Source: a virus
Direction: 5' to 3' (one strand)
Virus record (IMG/VR): IMGVR_UViG_3300024282_000001
Location: 1 to 60,913 of that record
Length of the DNA: 60,913 bases
Below the pieces are notes generated by a model. The model made no database searches. It had not been told where the DNA came from and worked only from the letters and a program-made list of their open reading frames with translations. How positions within the stretch are numbered: the first letter of the stretch is position 1; the number at the start of each line of letters is the position of its first letter. Positions 18,117 to 25,715 of this stretch are shown piece by piece. The translations under genes were made by a program, and so were the position numbers.

Positions 18117-18746
18117 TTAATGAATTATTAAATCTTTATTATCCTTTATTTTAATTGGAAGTACTTCATGCTTTAAGTTCCTTCTAATTCTATCACATAT
18201 GTTAATCGGTGAGTGTTTAATTCCAATAAAGTGGGTTTGATTGGAATTATAAAGTTCCAAACTATCAACATATAGTCCGACACCGAGATTGGTGGATTTC
18301 TGAAAATTATAGGAATTGTATTTAAAGATCATATCTTTAAAATCATCAACTAACCTATCGCCAGCTATTGACTTGCTATCAAAACTATTGACAACATCAA
18401 TTGCGTGATTTGGCGTGATTATTCCTTTTTCATAATCCAGATCAGAAACATCACCATGTATAGAAGTTAATGATAAGTGATTTAAAACACCTCTATCAAC
18501 TTCGTAGTTCAATGTCAATCCAACAATCGTTCTGATATCATCCGAAGCTATGATTATTTCAGAATATAGACCTCGTAACTTATCGAATCTACAGAGGTTG
18601 TGTACTTCAGTGGTTAATTCTATAAAGTAATCTAGATCGTCGTAATTTAAAAATGAATTTGTCTCTTTTAGATGATTATTTAAATCTTCCTCAAATCTGA
18701 GTAGTTCGTTTTCATTTATGTTTCGCTTGGTTACTTTGAACAACAT
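18117..18746 (-). CDS. Unknown protein (209 aa)
   Basis: No family is recognised. It is an acidic, mixed alpha/beta protein with no membrane segment. The N-terminal third is helical and highly charged (NENELLRFEEDLNNHLKETN). The base composition is markedly AT-rich. The next upstream gene on this strand ends in a hairpin at 18812-18843, so transcription of this gene and the 73-aa gene probably starts in the short AT-rich gap at 18747-18811. Confidence 0.65.
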   Translation of the reverse strand: MLFKVTKRNINENELLRFEEDLNNHLKETNSFLNYDDLDYFIELTTEVHNLCRFDKLRGLYSEIIIASDDIRTIVGLTLNYEVDRGVLNHLSLTSIHGDVSDLDYEKGIITPNHAIDVVNSFDSKSIAGDRLVDDFKDMIFKYNSYNFQKSTNLGVGLYVDSLELYNSNQTHFIGIKHSPINICDRIRRNLKHEVLPIKIKDNKDLIIH

Positions 18747-18811
18747 GATTATTTATTTGTTTTTAAATTCATACAAATACAATGAAAACAAAAAAAAAAT
18801 AAAGAACATAA

Positions 18812-18843
18812 ATTACAGAAAGACCCGGAGGTCTTTCTGTAAT
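18812..18843. terminator. Hairpin after the 169-aa gene
   Basis: A 14-bp perfect stem (ATTACAGAAAGACC and complement) with a CGGA loop lies 10 bp after the minus-strand stop. On the minus strand it is followed by a T-rich run, a good intrinsic terminator. Confidence 0.85.
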
Positions 18844-18853
18844 ATGTTTGGGT

Positions 18854-19363
18854 TTAACCCTTCGCCAGAGCTGCTGCTGCTTGTTCTGCCAGAGACAGAC
18901 GAACCTTCTTCATGTCACCGATGTTGCGAGTGCTTTGAACTTCAAAACCAGCACTGACGTTGCAGTACTTGACCGTCTTCTGATCGGGGTTTTGAGGGTT
19001 CGGGAACGAAGCTTCGCGAGTGAACGTTGCCGAGAAGGAATCCTTACCAACAGTGGGAAGCGTCAGCTCAACCTTTTGAACTTCAGGATGCTTCTTGAAG
19101 AAGTCGATAGCTTCTTGACCACCACCGTATACGGTGCCGGCTGCAAACAGCGAATCAGACTTCTTGATCGATTCTGCCATTGCAATGGTTACGCCTTCAG
19201 GCAGGGAAGAAGCGTACAGGGCATTGTCTTCGACTTCAATGATGCCGATGGTCTTATCGGAATCACTCAGACGAGCCTTCAGATGAGGACGTGCGCCTTT
19301 GGCGAATTCCAGAACATCAGCGGGAACTTCAACAGTGGTCTTGGTTTCAGTCTTGTTAGACAT
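18854..19363 (-). CDS. Unknown, probably highly expressed protein (169 aa)
   Basis: I do not recognise the family. The gene is distinctly richer in G+C than its neighbours and uses CTG, CGT, GCC and AAG codons like the sheath and tube genes, which suggests strong expression. A Lys/Thr-rich start (MSNKTETKTTVEVP) precedes a folded alpha/beta core with a Gly-rich turn (GTVYGGGQEAIDFF) and a C-terminal Ala-rich helix. The frame opens further upstream at 19387, but the ATG at 19363 follows an AAGGAAA site and is preferred. It is the second gene after the ParB-RGG gene and ends in a strong hairpin. Confidence 0.7.
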   Translation of the reverse strand: MSNKTETKTTVEVPADVLEFAKGARPHLKARLSDSDKTIGIIEVEDNALYASSLPEGVTIAMAESIKKSDSLFAAGTVYGGGQEAIDFFKKHPEVQKVELTLPTVGKDSFSATFTREASFPNPQNPDQKTVKYCNVSAGFEVQSTRNIGDMKKVRLSLAEQAAAALAKG

Positions 19364-19402
19364 TTTAGTTTCCTTGGGAAAAGACAAGTTTAGTAGATGT
19401 GA

Positions 19403-19987
19403 TTAATAGGAATCACGATTGCGACCATTAGAGGAGGATTTACGTCCACCATAGTCATTGTTACGTTGTCCGAATTCTCCGCGATCTTTCCGACCGAAGG
19501 ATTGTGGTCGCGAGTTATTCGAACCGTAACTACCGCGCCGACCGTAACCTTCCGACGAGTCGTGGTCAGGGCGCAGTTGTTGCTCAATTAGTTTCTGAGT
19601 TTTCTCAGGGTTTTCATCGAACAAACATTTCTTCAAAGCATGCTTGGTAATAAGACGTGCCTTAATCATGGAACCATTTTGAGAAGCTTCAACGCAACGG
19701 TTGTAGCCAAAGACAACATGATATTTGCCTTCAAAACGGAAGAGTGTGATGGGTTTATTTTCGAAATCTTCTTCAGAACAATGCTTGAGTTCAGTTATTG
19801 ATTTCTTTTCAATGTTGAGTTCTTTTACATCAACTTGAACTGTTGGTGATGTATTAGCCGCAGTGATGATTCGGCTAAAATCATATTTTTGATTTAGAAA
19901 AAGGAACGAAGCCTCTTCCGACATTTCTTTATCTTCAGGAAAATCCATTTTCGTTAATTTATGAAAAAGGGTTAGGTTTGTCCACAT
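19403..19987 (-). CDS. ParB/sulfiredoxin-fold protein with RGG-like disordered tail (194 aa)
   Basis: Residues about 48-115 match the ParB/Srx pattern. KPITLFRFEGKYHVVFGYNR corresponds to the family segment in which a hydrophobic strand is followed by a G(E/H)xR-type loop, here FGYNRCVEA, before an Ala-rich helix. The last 55 residues are low-complexity and rich in Gly, Arg, Ser, Tyr and Asn (GYGRRGSYGSNNSRPQSFG, DRGEFGQRNNDYGGRK), like RGG/SYG tails of RNA-binding, phase-separating proteins. The ATG at 19987 lies in a hairpin; an internal ATG at 19948 is an alternative start. Domain calls are by eye. CTPase, nuclease or RNA-binding activity is not shown. Confidence 0.7.
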   Translation of the reverse strand: MWTNLTLFHKLTKMDFPEDKEMSEEASFLFLNQKYDFSRIITAANTSPTVQVDVKELNIEKKSITELKHCSEEDFENKPITLFRFEGKYHVVFGYNRCVEASQNGSMIKARLITKHALKKCLFDENPEKTQKLIEQQLRPDHDSSEGYGRRGSYGSNNSRPQSFGRKDRGEFGQRNNDYGGRKSSSNGRNRDSY

Positions 19988-20015
19988 GTATCAATGTGGT
20001 TTGTAAAAAAACCAC
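19982..20015 (-). promoter_or_regulatory. Possible start-codon switch
   Basis: On the minus strand GTGGTTT (20015-20009 in window numbering) pairs with AAACCAC (20002-19996). Overlapping it, CCACAT (19999-19994) can pair with ATGTGG (19987-19982), which includes the ATG of the ParB-RGG gene. The two stems exclude each other. The pairing is seen; regulation is inferred and depends on 19987 being the true start. Confidence 0.4.
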
Positions 20016-20080
20016 AACAGTACAACCTAATGCAGTTATGTCTGTTTAGTGATATGTGTTTATAAAATGTTTCAATGGGT

Positions 20081-20111
20081 ATAAAACAGGGGGACAGTCC
20101 CCCTGTTTTAT
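20081..20111. terminator. Long hairpin after the 369-aa gene
   Basis: Fifteen perfect pairs (ATAAAACAGGGGGAC and complement) surround a single A. It lies 6 bp after the minus-strand stop and has A/T-rich flanks on both sides. Confidence 0.85.
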
Positions 20112-20116
20112 ATTAA

Positions 20117-21226
20117 TCACATCGTGCTTACTACTCGATTAAATTGTTCTCGAGTCCTGGTTAACTTATTAATTGCATTTATAGCAGCTCTTACTAATTC
20201 GTAATATGTTTTAAGTATTTCTCTTTCTAATTTTGTCTCATCACTTGTGAGATCTTTACCAGTTATTCCGGTTAACAAAACGTCTGTAATAGCTACGGCC
20301 ATTTTTTCAACCACACTATCTTTACTTTGTTCTTCTATTAAGAATTTTTCGTAAAGATTAATTACTCTCTCAATCATGGGTGAAATTACTTTAACCGTGT
20401 CGTAAATTTGATATGCGACTTCTTTAATTGTTTTATTATTTATATCTTTTAATTCAACTTCATCAATCTCAAACTCAGTTAATTTCTTATTTTCGTTAAT
20501 TAAGTTTGAGTTACGTTCAAGATAATCAATTACATCTTGTAAAGACTCTGATTTCTTGTATGTTTCAGTCATACCTTTTATGACTGTAACTAAACGAACG
20601 ATACTGTCTGATAGTCTTACTATATAAGTGTAATCATTTTGCGCATAACAAAAATAAGGTAGATTCCGGGCATTTAAAATTTGTGCACCGGTATTTACGA
20701 ATCCATTATGAAAACGACTATCGGTCTTAATATCGAAAATACCATTTATTACACGATGATAGTCGGAAAAAGCATTTAATTGAACACCAGTTTCCTTAGC
20801 TTTATTTTCTACAAGTGTTTTTAATTCACCGATAGTGACGTTCTGAATATCAGGGTTTGATTGTTCGTTAGATGCACTTTGTTTAGTTGTATCTTTTTGT
20901 TCTTTTTTGATTTCTCGTTCAGCTTCTTCTATATTTTCTTTAAACTTCTTACTATTATTATTTAATTGTTCCGTTTGTGTTTTATTTGTTCCAAAAATCT
21001 TTTCTTTAAACCAAGCTATAAGTTGTTTTATTTTTTCAATTATCTTTTTAAAGAAATTAGCAGCTTTTTCTTTAAAAGTAGAACCGTCTTCTAAACTAAT
21101 GCAGTTATTGAGACCAAAAATATCAGTTTTATCAAAACTGTAATTTAGATCAGCAGATATTGTTTCCATCGAAACATGGTATCTATTGTTCGAATCAATT
21201 GTTTGTTTTAGGTTTAAGTGTTTCAT
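20117..21226 (-). CDS. Inner-head (inner body-like) protein, processed (369 aa)
   Basis: It begins MKHLNLKQ, like its neighbour. It has S-M-E at residues 19-21 and S-L-E at 44-46, the same two positions as in the 382-aa paralogue. After the second site comes an amphipathic helix (DGSTFKEKAANFFKKI), then a charged linker and long helices (about 150-360). Residues about 85-125 are highly charged (EEAERE, KKEQKDTTK) and probably disordered. No enzyme motif is seen. The prohead protease lies two genes upstream on the same strand. I infer a protein co-packaged with DNA in the head, cut during maturation, and perhaps ejected. Confidence 0.75.
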   Translation of the reverse strand: MKHLNLKQTIDSNNRYHVSMETISADLNYSFDKTDIFGLNNCISLEDGSTFKEKAANFFKKIIEKIKQLIAWFKEKIFGTNKTQTEQLNNNSKKFKENIEEAEREIKKEQKDTTKQSASNEQSNPDIQNVTIGELKTLVENKAKETGVQLNAFSDYHRVINGIFDIKTDSRFHNGFVNTGAQILNARNLPYFCYAQNDYTYIVRLSDSIVRLVTVIKGMTETYKKSESLQDVIDYLERNSNLINENKKLTEFEIDEVELKDINNKTIKEVAYQIYDTVKVISPMIERVINLYEKFLIEEQSKDSVVEKMAVAITDVLLTGITGKDLTSDETKLEREILKTYYELVRAAINAINKLTRTREQFNRVVSTM

Positions 21227-21278
21227 TTTATTATCTTAGTTAAATTTAGATAGAATTTAAATCTCAAGGCCGTTTATA

Positions 21279-22427
21279 TTAATCACCGTTATTAATTAAA
21301 TTATCTATGTCTATTACAAGAGTGCGAGATTGATTACCGATGCGTTTTACTGCTTGCAATAAAATGGCTGTGTTAGATATTAGATTTCTAAACGTTCTTA
21401 TTTTAGCTATATCGTCCTGAGTTAAACCGTGTTCTTTAGAACCGCTGTCTGCTAACTTGTCAGCAAATCGAGCCATTTCAAGAATCTTATCGGCAACTGA
21501 TGAACTATCACCACCCTTATCGATAATCCTCAACACTTTCTGTTCATAGCTCATTGTGGCTTTAAGTAATTTAGCTGTAAATTCATGAACATTACTATCA
21601 AGACACTTATCCATCATTTCTTTAATGTGGTGTTCGTTAGATAGTACTTCTTCGTATTTATCAGTAGCTGTACCGCCGTGTATAGATATATCCTTAAAAC
21701 CGGTATTCTTTTCTAACGCATCATTAAAATCTTTAAAGAATTTAACTGCGTCATCCAAATCACTCATTAAATCAGTCGCAATGTTTACCATGTGATATTC
21801 TTGAAATAACAACATGTATAAGTCATTACGCCAGGTATTACCAACCACTGATATTTTTCTAGATAAATTATAACTCATTGAAACTATAGCAGTTGCACTT
21901 ACATGGGATTTTAATTTATCCTGTAATTCAGTATTTTTCTTAGTTAGATCGGCTTTATCTTTTTCTAGAAGCTTTACTTTATAAGAATCGCCTCTTAGTT
22001 CTGTGATCTTAATGTTAAGTCTTTCAATTTCGGCTGCTTGATCTTTAATAAAATCTTCTTTGGATTCATAATCTGCTGCTTTCCTTGAGAGTTTCACATT
22101 TAAAACAGCTAGAGTTTCTTCTAATTCTTTTATTCTATTGCTGTTATGGATAAGCTTATCAAACTCTTCTTTCCTCTTTTTTTGTTCTGAAGAATCTAGA
22201 CTGTTTGCTATTTTTCTAAGAAAATCAGCAATCGCTTTAAATACTTTACTTAGAAAATCTTTAACTTTTTGTTTAAGACTATCGGAATCTTCTAGTCCGA
22301 ATGATAGTTTCAATGAACTTAATTCTAAACCACTTAGAGAGTTATTTAAATCTTGCTCAAGTGATTCGAGAGAAATACTTTGAACAATTGGAGTTTTTTG
22401 AAATTGAGTTATGCTTAGGTGTTTCAT
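21279..22427 (-). CDS. Inner-head (inner body-like) protein with coiled coil (382 aa)
   Basis: It begins MKHLSITQ. It has S-L-E at 19-21 and 22-24, G-L-E at 33-35, and G-L-E at 44-46. The helix after position 46 (DSDSLKQKVKDFLSKVFKAI) aligns with that of the 369-aa protein. Residues about 85-175 form a strong coiled coil (RIKELEETLAVLNVKL, KLLEKDKADLTKKNTELQ). The rest is helical. It is a paralogue of the 369-aa gene, 52 bp upstream of it on the same strand, in the operon after the protease. The same inference applies: a substrate of the protease and an internal head protein. Confidence 0.75.
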   Translation of the reverse strand: MKHLSITQFQKTPIVQSISLESLEQDLNNSLSGLELSSLKLSFGLEDSDSLKQKVKDFLSKVFKAIADFLRKIANSLDSSEQKKRKEEFDKLIHNSNRIKELEETLAVLNVKLSRKAADYESKEDFIKDQAAEIERLNIKITELRGDSYKVKLLEKDKADLTKKNTELQDKLKSHVSATAIVSMSYNLSRKISVVGNTWRNDLYMLLFQEYHMVNIATDLMSDLDDAVKFFKDFNDALEKNTGFKDISIHGGTATDKYEEVLSNEHHIKEMMDKCLDSNVHEFTAKLLKATMSYEQKVLRIIDKGGDSSSVADKILEMARFADKLADSGSKEHGLTQDDIAKIRTFRNLISNTAILLQAVKRIGNQSRTLVIDIDNLINNGD

Positions 22428-22458
22428 TTTTTATATCGTGAATAAATAAATAAATAAA

Positions 22459-22485
22459 AAATGGACTGGATAAACCAGTCCATTT
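22459..22485. terminator. Hairpin between protease and inner-head genes
   Basis: An 11-bp stem (AAATGGACTGG and complement) with an ATAAA loop lies 7 bp after the protease stop and before the 382-aa gene. On the minus strand it is followed by TTTTTTATTTAT. Confidence 0.8.
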
Positions 22486-22492
22486 ATGTTGT

Positions 22493-23269
22493 TTACCATT
22501 TAGCCCAAGCTGGACCATCTTCAGATTCTAAAGACGTGGACCAACCCATTGTCTTGAATAAATCTTCAGCAGTCAGTATCGCTGACTCAGTTCCTATACC
22601 GGCAGTAGTTCTTGCAGCTAAAATAGCTCTTTCAAATTGACCACGATTAATGATCATTGAATCACCACTATAAGACTCCAGTACTGGACTGTGATATTTA
22701 TCAGCGTAAGCAATACCTGGCTCATTTACCAAGTCAAATGTAACCACTGCTTTTAAAGCACGTTTGATTACGTTTTGATGGTAGTAGTCTTTTGTAAAGG
22801 AACGAATTGAGAAACAAACATTTTTATCTTTGTTCTTCAAGGCTTCGTCTAAGACATAACCCAGTTCACCACTTGGCTTTACTTTACTCATGATAGCGAT
22901 GATGGGTCTGCCCTTTTCATCTTTTACTCTATCAAAGTCAAGCCAGATTTCTTTATGGTGACAGCAAATACGTTCCTCGTAAATGCTGAGCACTCGTCTT
23001 GCAAAATCAGATTCAGATTGTCCAATTTGTGGTTTAGGATGTCCGTTTTCTCCGTTCAGAGAACCCTTCTTGACACGTCTCATGAACTGACTAGAAGATT
23101 CAAAGATCTCTCTAGATTGCTCATAAACGTAATATTGTCCAGCAGAGTTAAAGACATCCAATGCACCCACAACGACTTCGTAATAACCATCGGCGTCTGG
23201 AGTTAGGAGACCAACTTTATTGGTACCTAACAACGCAGTACATCCGAATCGCACACTGTTATGGTTCAT
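22493..23269 (-). CDS. Prohead maturation protease (258 aa)
   Basis: It cleaves scaffold and inner-head proteins during head maturation. Family features visible are a His in GENGHPKP (H77), a Ser in NVCFSIRSF (S154) between two strands, and the strand AVVTFDLVNEPG after it, as in T4 gp21 and phiKZ gp175 (herpes-protease-like fold, serine peptidase). The C terminus carries S-L-E (TSLESEDGPAWAKW), the same S/A/G-x-E type as in the candidate substrates, so self-cleavage of the tail is likely. Two inner-head genes follow directly. The order of protease, two conserved genes and RNA polymerase beta fits phiKZ gp175-gp178. Confidence 0.88.
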   Translation of the reverse strand: MNHNSVRFGCTALLGTNKVGLLTPDADGYYEVVVGALDVFNSAGQYYVYEQSREIFESSSQFMRRVKKGSLNGENGHPKPQIGQSESDFARRVLSIYEERICCHHKEIWLDFDRVKDEKGRPIIAIMSKVKPSGELGYVLDEALKNKDKNVCFSIRSFTKDYYHQNVIKRALKAVVTFDLVNEPGIAYADKYHSPVLESYSGDSMIINRGQFERAILAARTTAGIGTESAILTAEDLFKTMGWSTSLESEDGPAWAKW

Positions 23270-23281
23270 TTTTGTATTCCA

Positions 23282-24004
23282 TTATTTTCTTAACAAACTC
23301 TCAATTCTTTCTTCACGTTCTGAAGGAGAAACAAGAGAAGACACAACACCTTCTGTAAAATGACTACCAGCCAGTTTATTAGTTGTGTTGGTTGCAGAGT
23401 AAGTAACAGATTTGAGAGGAATGAAATAAGGATTGATGTTTACCAAATCTTCCTCACTTCTAACCGCTTGTCTGTAGTACTTTGTTCTGTCTGACGGATC
23501 TCTAGATATCATTGAAACAAGCAATTCTGTTACTTCGTGCTCTCTACCAATGTTGGCGCCAGCATGGTATTGTGCAGTATCAAATATCTTTGCTAGTTCT
23601 TTGTATCCCAAATACCAAGGTACATTACCCTTAGATATTATCTCGTCATAAATTCGATAAGTCAAGACGTCTGTCTTGACTAAGTTAAGCGTGGCAATTA
23701 CAGTGCTACCAGGCTCAAAAATAAATTCATAGTAGTCGTCTCCGTTTATAGTAACTATGTTTCTATAATCAGGCGTAATTCTGATCATGGCGTTAACCAT
23801 CGATACGCCGTAGAAGTTTTCGACTACAATGGCGTATATACCGACGATGTGTGTATCGACTCCGATAGACACCAGATTACGTTCTGAGAAACGGACAGGA
23901 CAGTAGATCTTACACTGTTTTAAAGTGATCAATCTACCGTCCTCCAGTTCGGAGAGACTAGCATGTATCTTTTCAGGATTTCTTCTGAGCTTTGTGATAT
24001 CCAT
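23282..24004 (-). CDS. Conserved phiKZ-type protein, probably virion (240 aa)
   Basis: I do not recognise a functional family. The N-terminal 130 residues are beta-rich (CKIYCPVRFSERNLVSIG, VTINGDDYYEFIFEPGS) and the C-terminal part is helical with a charged end (SPSEREERIESLLRK). It stands 12 bp upstream of the protease on the same strand, so it is probably co-transcribed and may act in head assembly. The position corresponds to phiKZ gp176, by memory of gene order only. Confidence 0.65.
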   Translation of the reverse strand: MDITKLRRNPEKIHASLSELEDGRLITLKQCKIYCPVRFSERNLVSIGVDTHIVGIYAIVVENFYGVSMVNAMIRITPDYRNIVTINGDDYYEFIFEPGSTVIATLNLVKTDVLTYRIYDEIISKGNVPWYLGYKELAKIFDTAQYHAGANIGREHEVTELLVSMISRDPSDRTKYYRQAVRSEEDLVNINPYFIPLKSVTYSATNTTNKLAGSHFTEGVVSSLVSPSEREERIESLLRK

Positions 24005-24018
24005 GCTAATCCTATTTT

Positions 24019-25458
24019 TTATCTACGAGCAGATTCAACGCGGAACATGGAAGCAACCCACTTCGAAACATACATGGCAGTCATGATGCTTGCAGCGGTT
24101 TTGATATCCATATTCGGATTACTCTTCTTAACTCTATCCAGAGTAGAGAGAATTTCATAAGCGCTAGTGTGTCCGTAGCGAGCAGTACAAACCAGTCGCA
24201 GGATCAAACCGTGAATGTTATCAACTTCATCGAGTTTTGTTTTTTCCAAAGCTTCATTGAACTTGCTGATAACGTTCGCTCTTTGCTGAATCGGTAGTTC
24301 TTCTGGGCTAAGATTTGCAACGTGACTGCTGAATTCTGTTGCAAGAATTTCGCGAATCTTATTAAACTTGCGAAGCTTAACAACTGTAGAAGTCAAGACA
24401 GTGTGCTTGTCCCAAACATTCTTAAGAGCAACCGAATTATCGGTAATATAGCTCTTAGTTAGTTCGGGATTATCCAGAGTAGACAGTCCAAAAAGAGCAG
24501 TGTTGTCACCACCTTCATTTATCCATTCTTTATAAAGAGTGGGATTAACGAAGATCTTAACAAAACCATCTTTCTTAACGATTCTTTCAACCAGATAACC
24601 TACCTTGTTAGATAGATCTTGTCTGTATTTTGCTCTGAGCAAACCAAGAGCTGCTTGGGTTCTGTATTGGTTTAACAGATCCTTATAAGCAGTTAAACTC
24701 ATTCCGGCGTCTTCTTGCGGATTGCTGATGAGATTTCTAGCAACCAAGAATGTAACGAGCGAGCGACAAACAGCATACTCAGGCTCATTGAGTAGTTGAG
24801 TTGTTGTCTTAGCGCTATCGCCGTCTGGTTGGGGGATGTTGGTAAACATCGTTTCCCAAACATGTTGCAGAGTTCCAGGAGTTAGCTTCGAGACATAAAT
24901 TGCAACAGCTTCATCCAAAGTGATCGAACCAGTCTTCATCAACTCCAGTACTTGCTCGTCCGTGCGAGTGGAGTGTTGGAAACCACCTTCGATATCGTAG
25001 GTTGCTTGGTCCTTGTATCTTTCAAGAGAGTCTAGGAGTGCCGGCTCTGCCATGAAACTGTAATTTGCACACTGCACAATTTCAATTTCATGAAGCGGGT
25101 CTCTAGATACCTCATCAATTACCGGAGTCACACTTTCAACAAAGTGAGTAACTTCAGGAACAACGACTGTACGAGCCAGAGCCAGGTGGTTGCGAACAGC
25201 AGAGGCTACAGCAGTCTTTAGTTCTGCCATGTCGATTGCGTGCTCGTCATAACCCTTGATGGGGCACAGTGAATTGATTGCTTCTTCCAAAGCTTGTCCT
25301 TCCAGAGGACGGCCTTGAATATCAATCAAGTCACGCTTCATGCAGCTCTTGACCAATATGTCGAGAGGTGAACCAGTGACGGCACGAACATAAATGTCTT
25401 TTTGATCAAGCGTTTGAGTTAAAGGCAATGCGATTGCCAGTGAGGTAGATTTCAACAT
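24019..25458 (-). CDS. Conserved phiKZ-type protein, probably virion (479 aa)
   Basis: This is a mostly alpha-helical protein with no signal, membrane segment or enzyme motif. The C terminus is helical with a likely buried stretch (AASIMTAMYVSKWVASMF). Codons are somewhat GC-richer than average (CTG, CGC), as in abundant proteins. It lies directly between the 67-aa gene (one base away) and the 240-aa gene (14 bp). The position corresponds to phiKZ gp177, between the protease and RNA polymerase beta. A role in the head is inferred from this setting. Confidence 0.65.
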   Translation of the reverse strand: MLKSTSLAIALPLTQTLDQKDIYVRAVTGSPLDILVKSCMKRDLIDIQGRPLEGQALEEAINSLCPIKGYDEHAIDMAELKTAVASAVRNHLALARTVVVPEVTHFVESVTPVIDEVSRDPLHEIEIVQCANYSFMAEPALLDSLERYKDQATYDIEGGFQHSTRTDEQVLELMKTGSITLDEAVAIYVSKLTPGTLQHVWETMFTNIPQPDGDSAKTTTQLLNEPEYAVCRSLVTFLVARNLISNPQEDAGMSLTAYKDLLNQYRTQAALGLLRAKYRQDLSNKVGYLVERIVKKDGFVKIFVNPTLYKEWINEGGDNTALFGLSTLDNPELTKSYITDNSVALKNVWDKHTVLTSTVVKLRKFNKIREILATEFSSHVANLSPEELPIQQRANVISKFNEALEKTKLDEVDNIHGLILRLVCTARYGHTSAYEILSTLDRVKKSNPNMDIKTAASIMTAMYVSKWVASMFRVESARR

Positions 25459-25459
25459 C

Positions 25460-25663
25460 TTAGATCCCCTTTATGATGTTTTCAATCTCACTTTGGAAAG
25501 TGGATTGAGACAGTTGTTGAAGCATTTCTTCATTCAAAGGCAGATCACCAATAGTGTTATCCACACCGCTAGAAGAATTCAAGATTTCAGAACACACCTC
25601 GCTCACAAGTTGTGAAGCGTTAGCCAGTGTAAGCTGAGTAACTATGGATTGTTGATTTTTCAT
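25460..25663 (-). CDS. Unknown small acidic protein (67 aa)
   Basis: This is a short helical, acidic protein (LNEEMLQQLSQSTFQSEIENI) with a Ser-rich turn in the middle. Its stop is immediately followed by the 479-aa gene start, which points to coupled translation. Nothing else can be read. The start is the ATG preceded by GAGAAACC on the minus strand. Confidence 0.55.
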   Translation of the reverse strand: MKNQQSIVTQLTLANASQLVSEVCSEILNSSSGVDNTIGDLPLNEEMLQQLSQSTFQSEIENIIKGI

Positions 25664-25686
25664 GTTGGTTTCTCATCAGAAAAAGT

Positions 25687-25715
25687 AGAAGAGGGAGATA
25701 ACTCCCCCTTCTCTT
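25687..25715. terminator. Imperfect hairpin after RNA polymerase beta
   Basis: GGGAG pairs with CTCCC around an ATAA loop, extended imperfectly by AGAAGA and TCTCTT. It abuts the stop of the beta gene on the minus strand and precedes the 67-aa gene. Confidence 0.55.
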
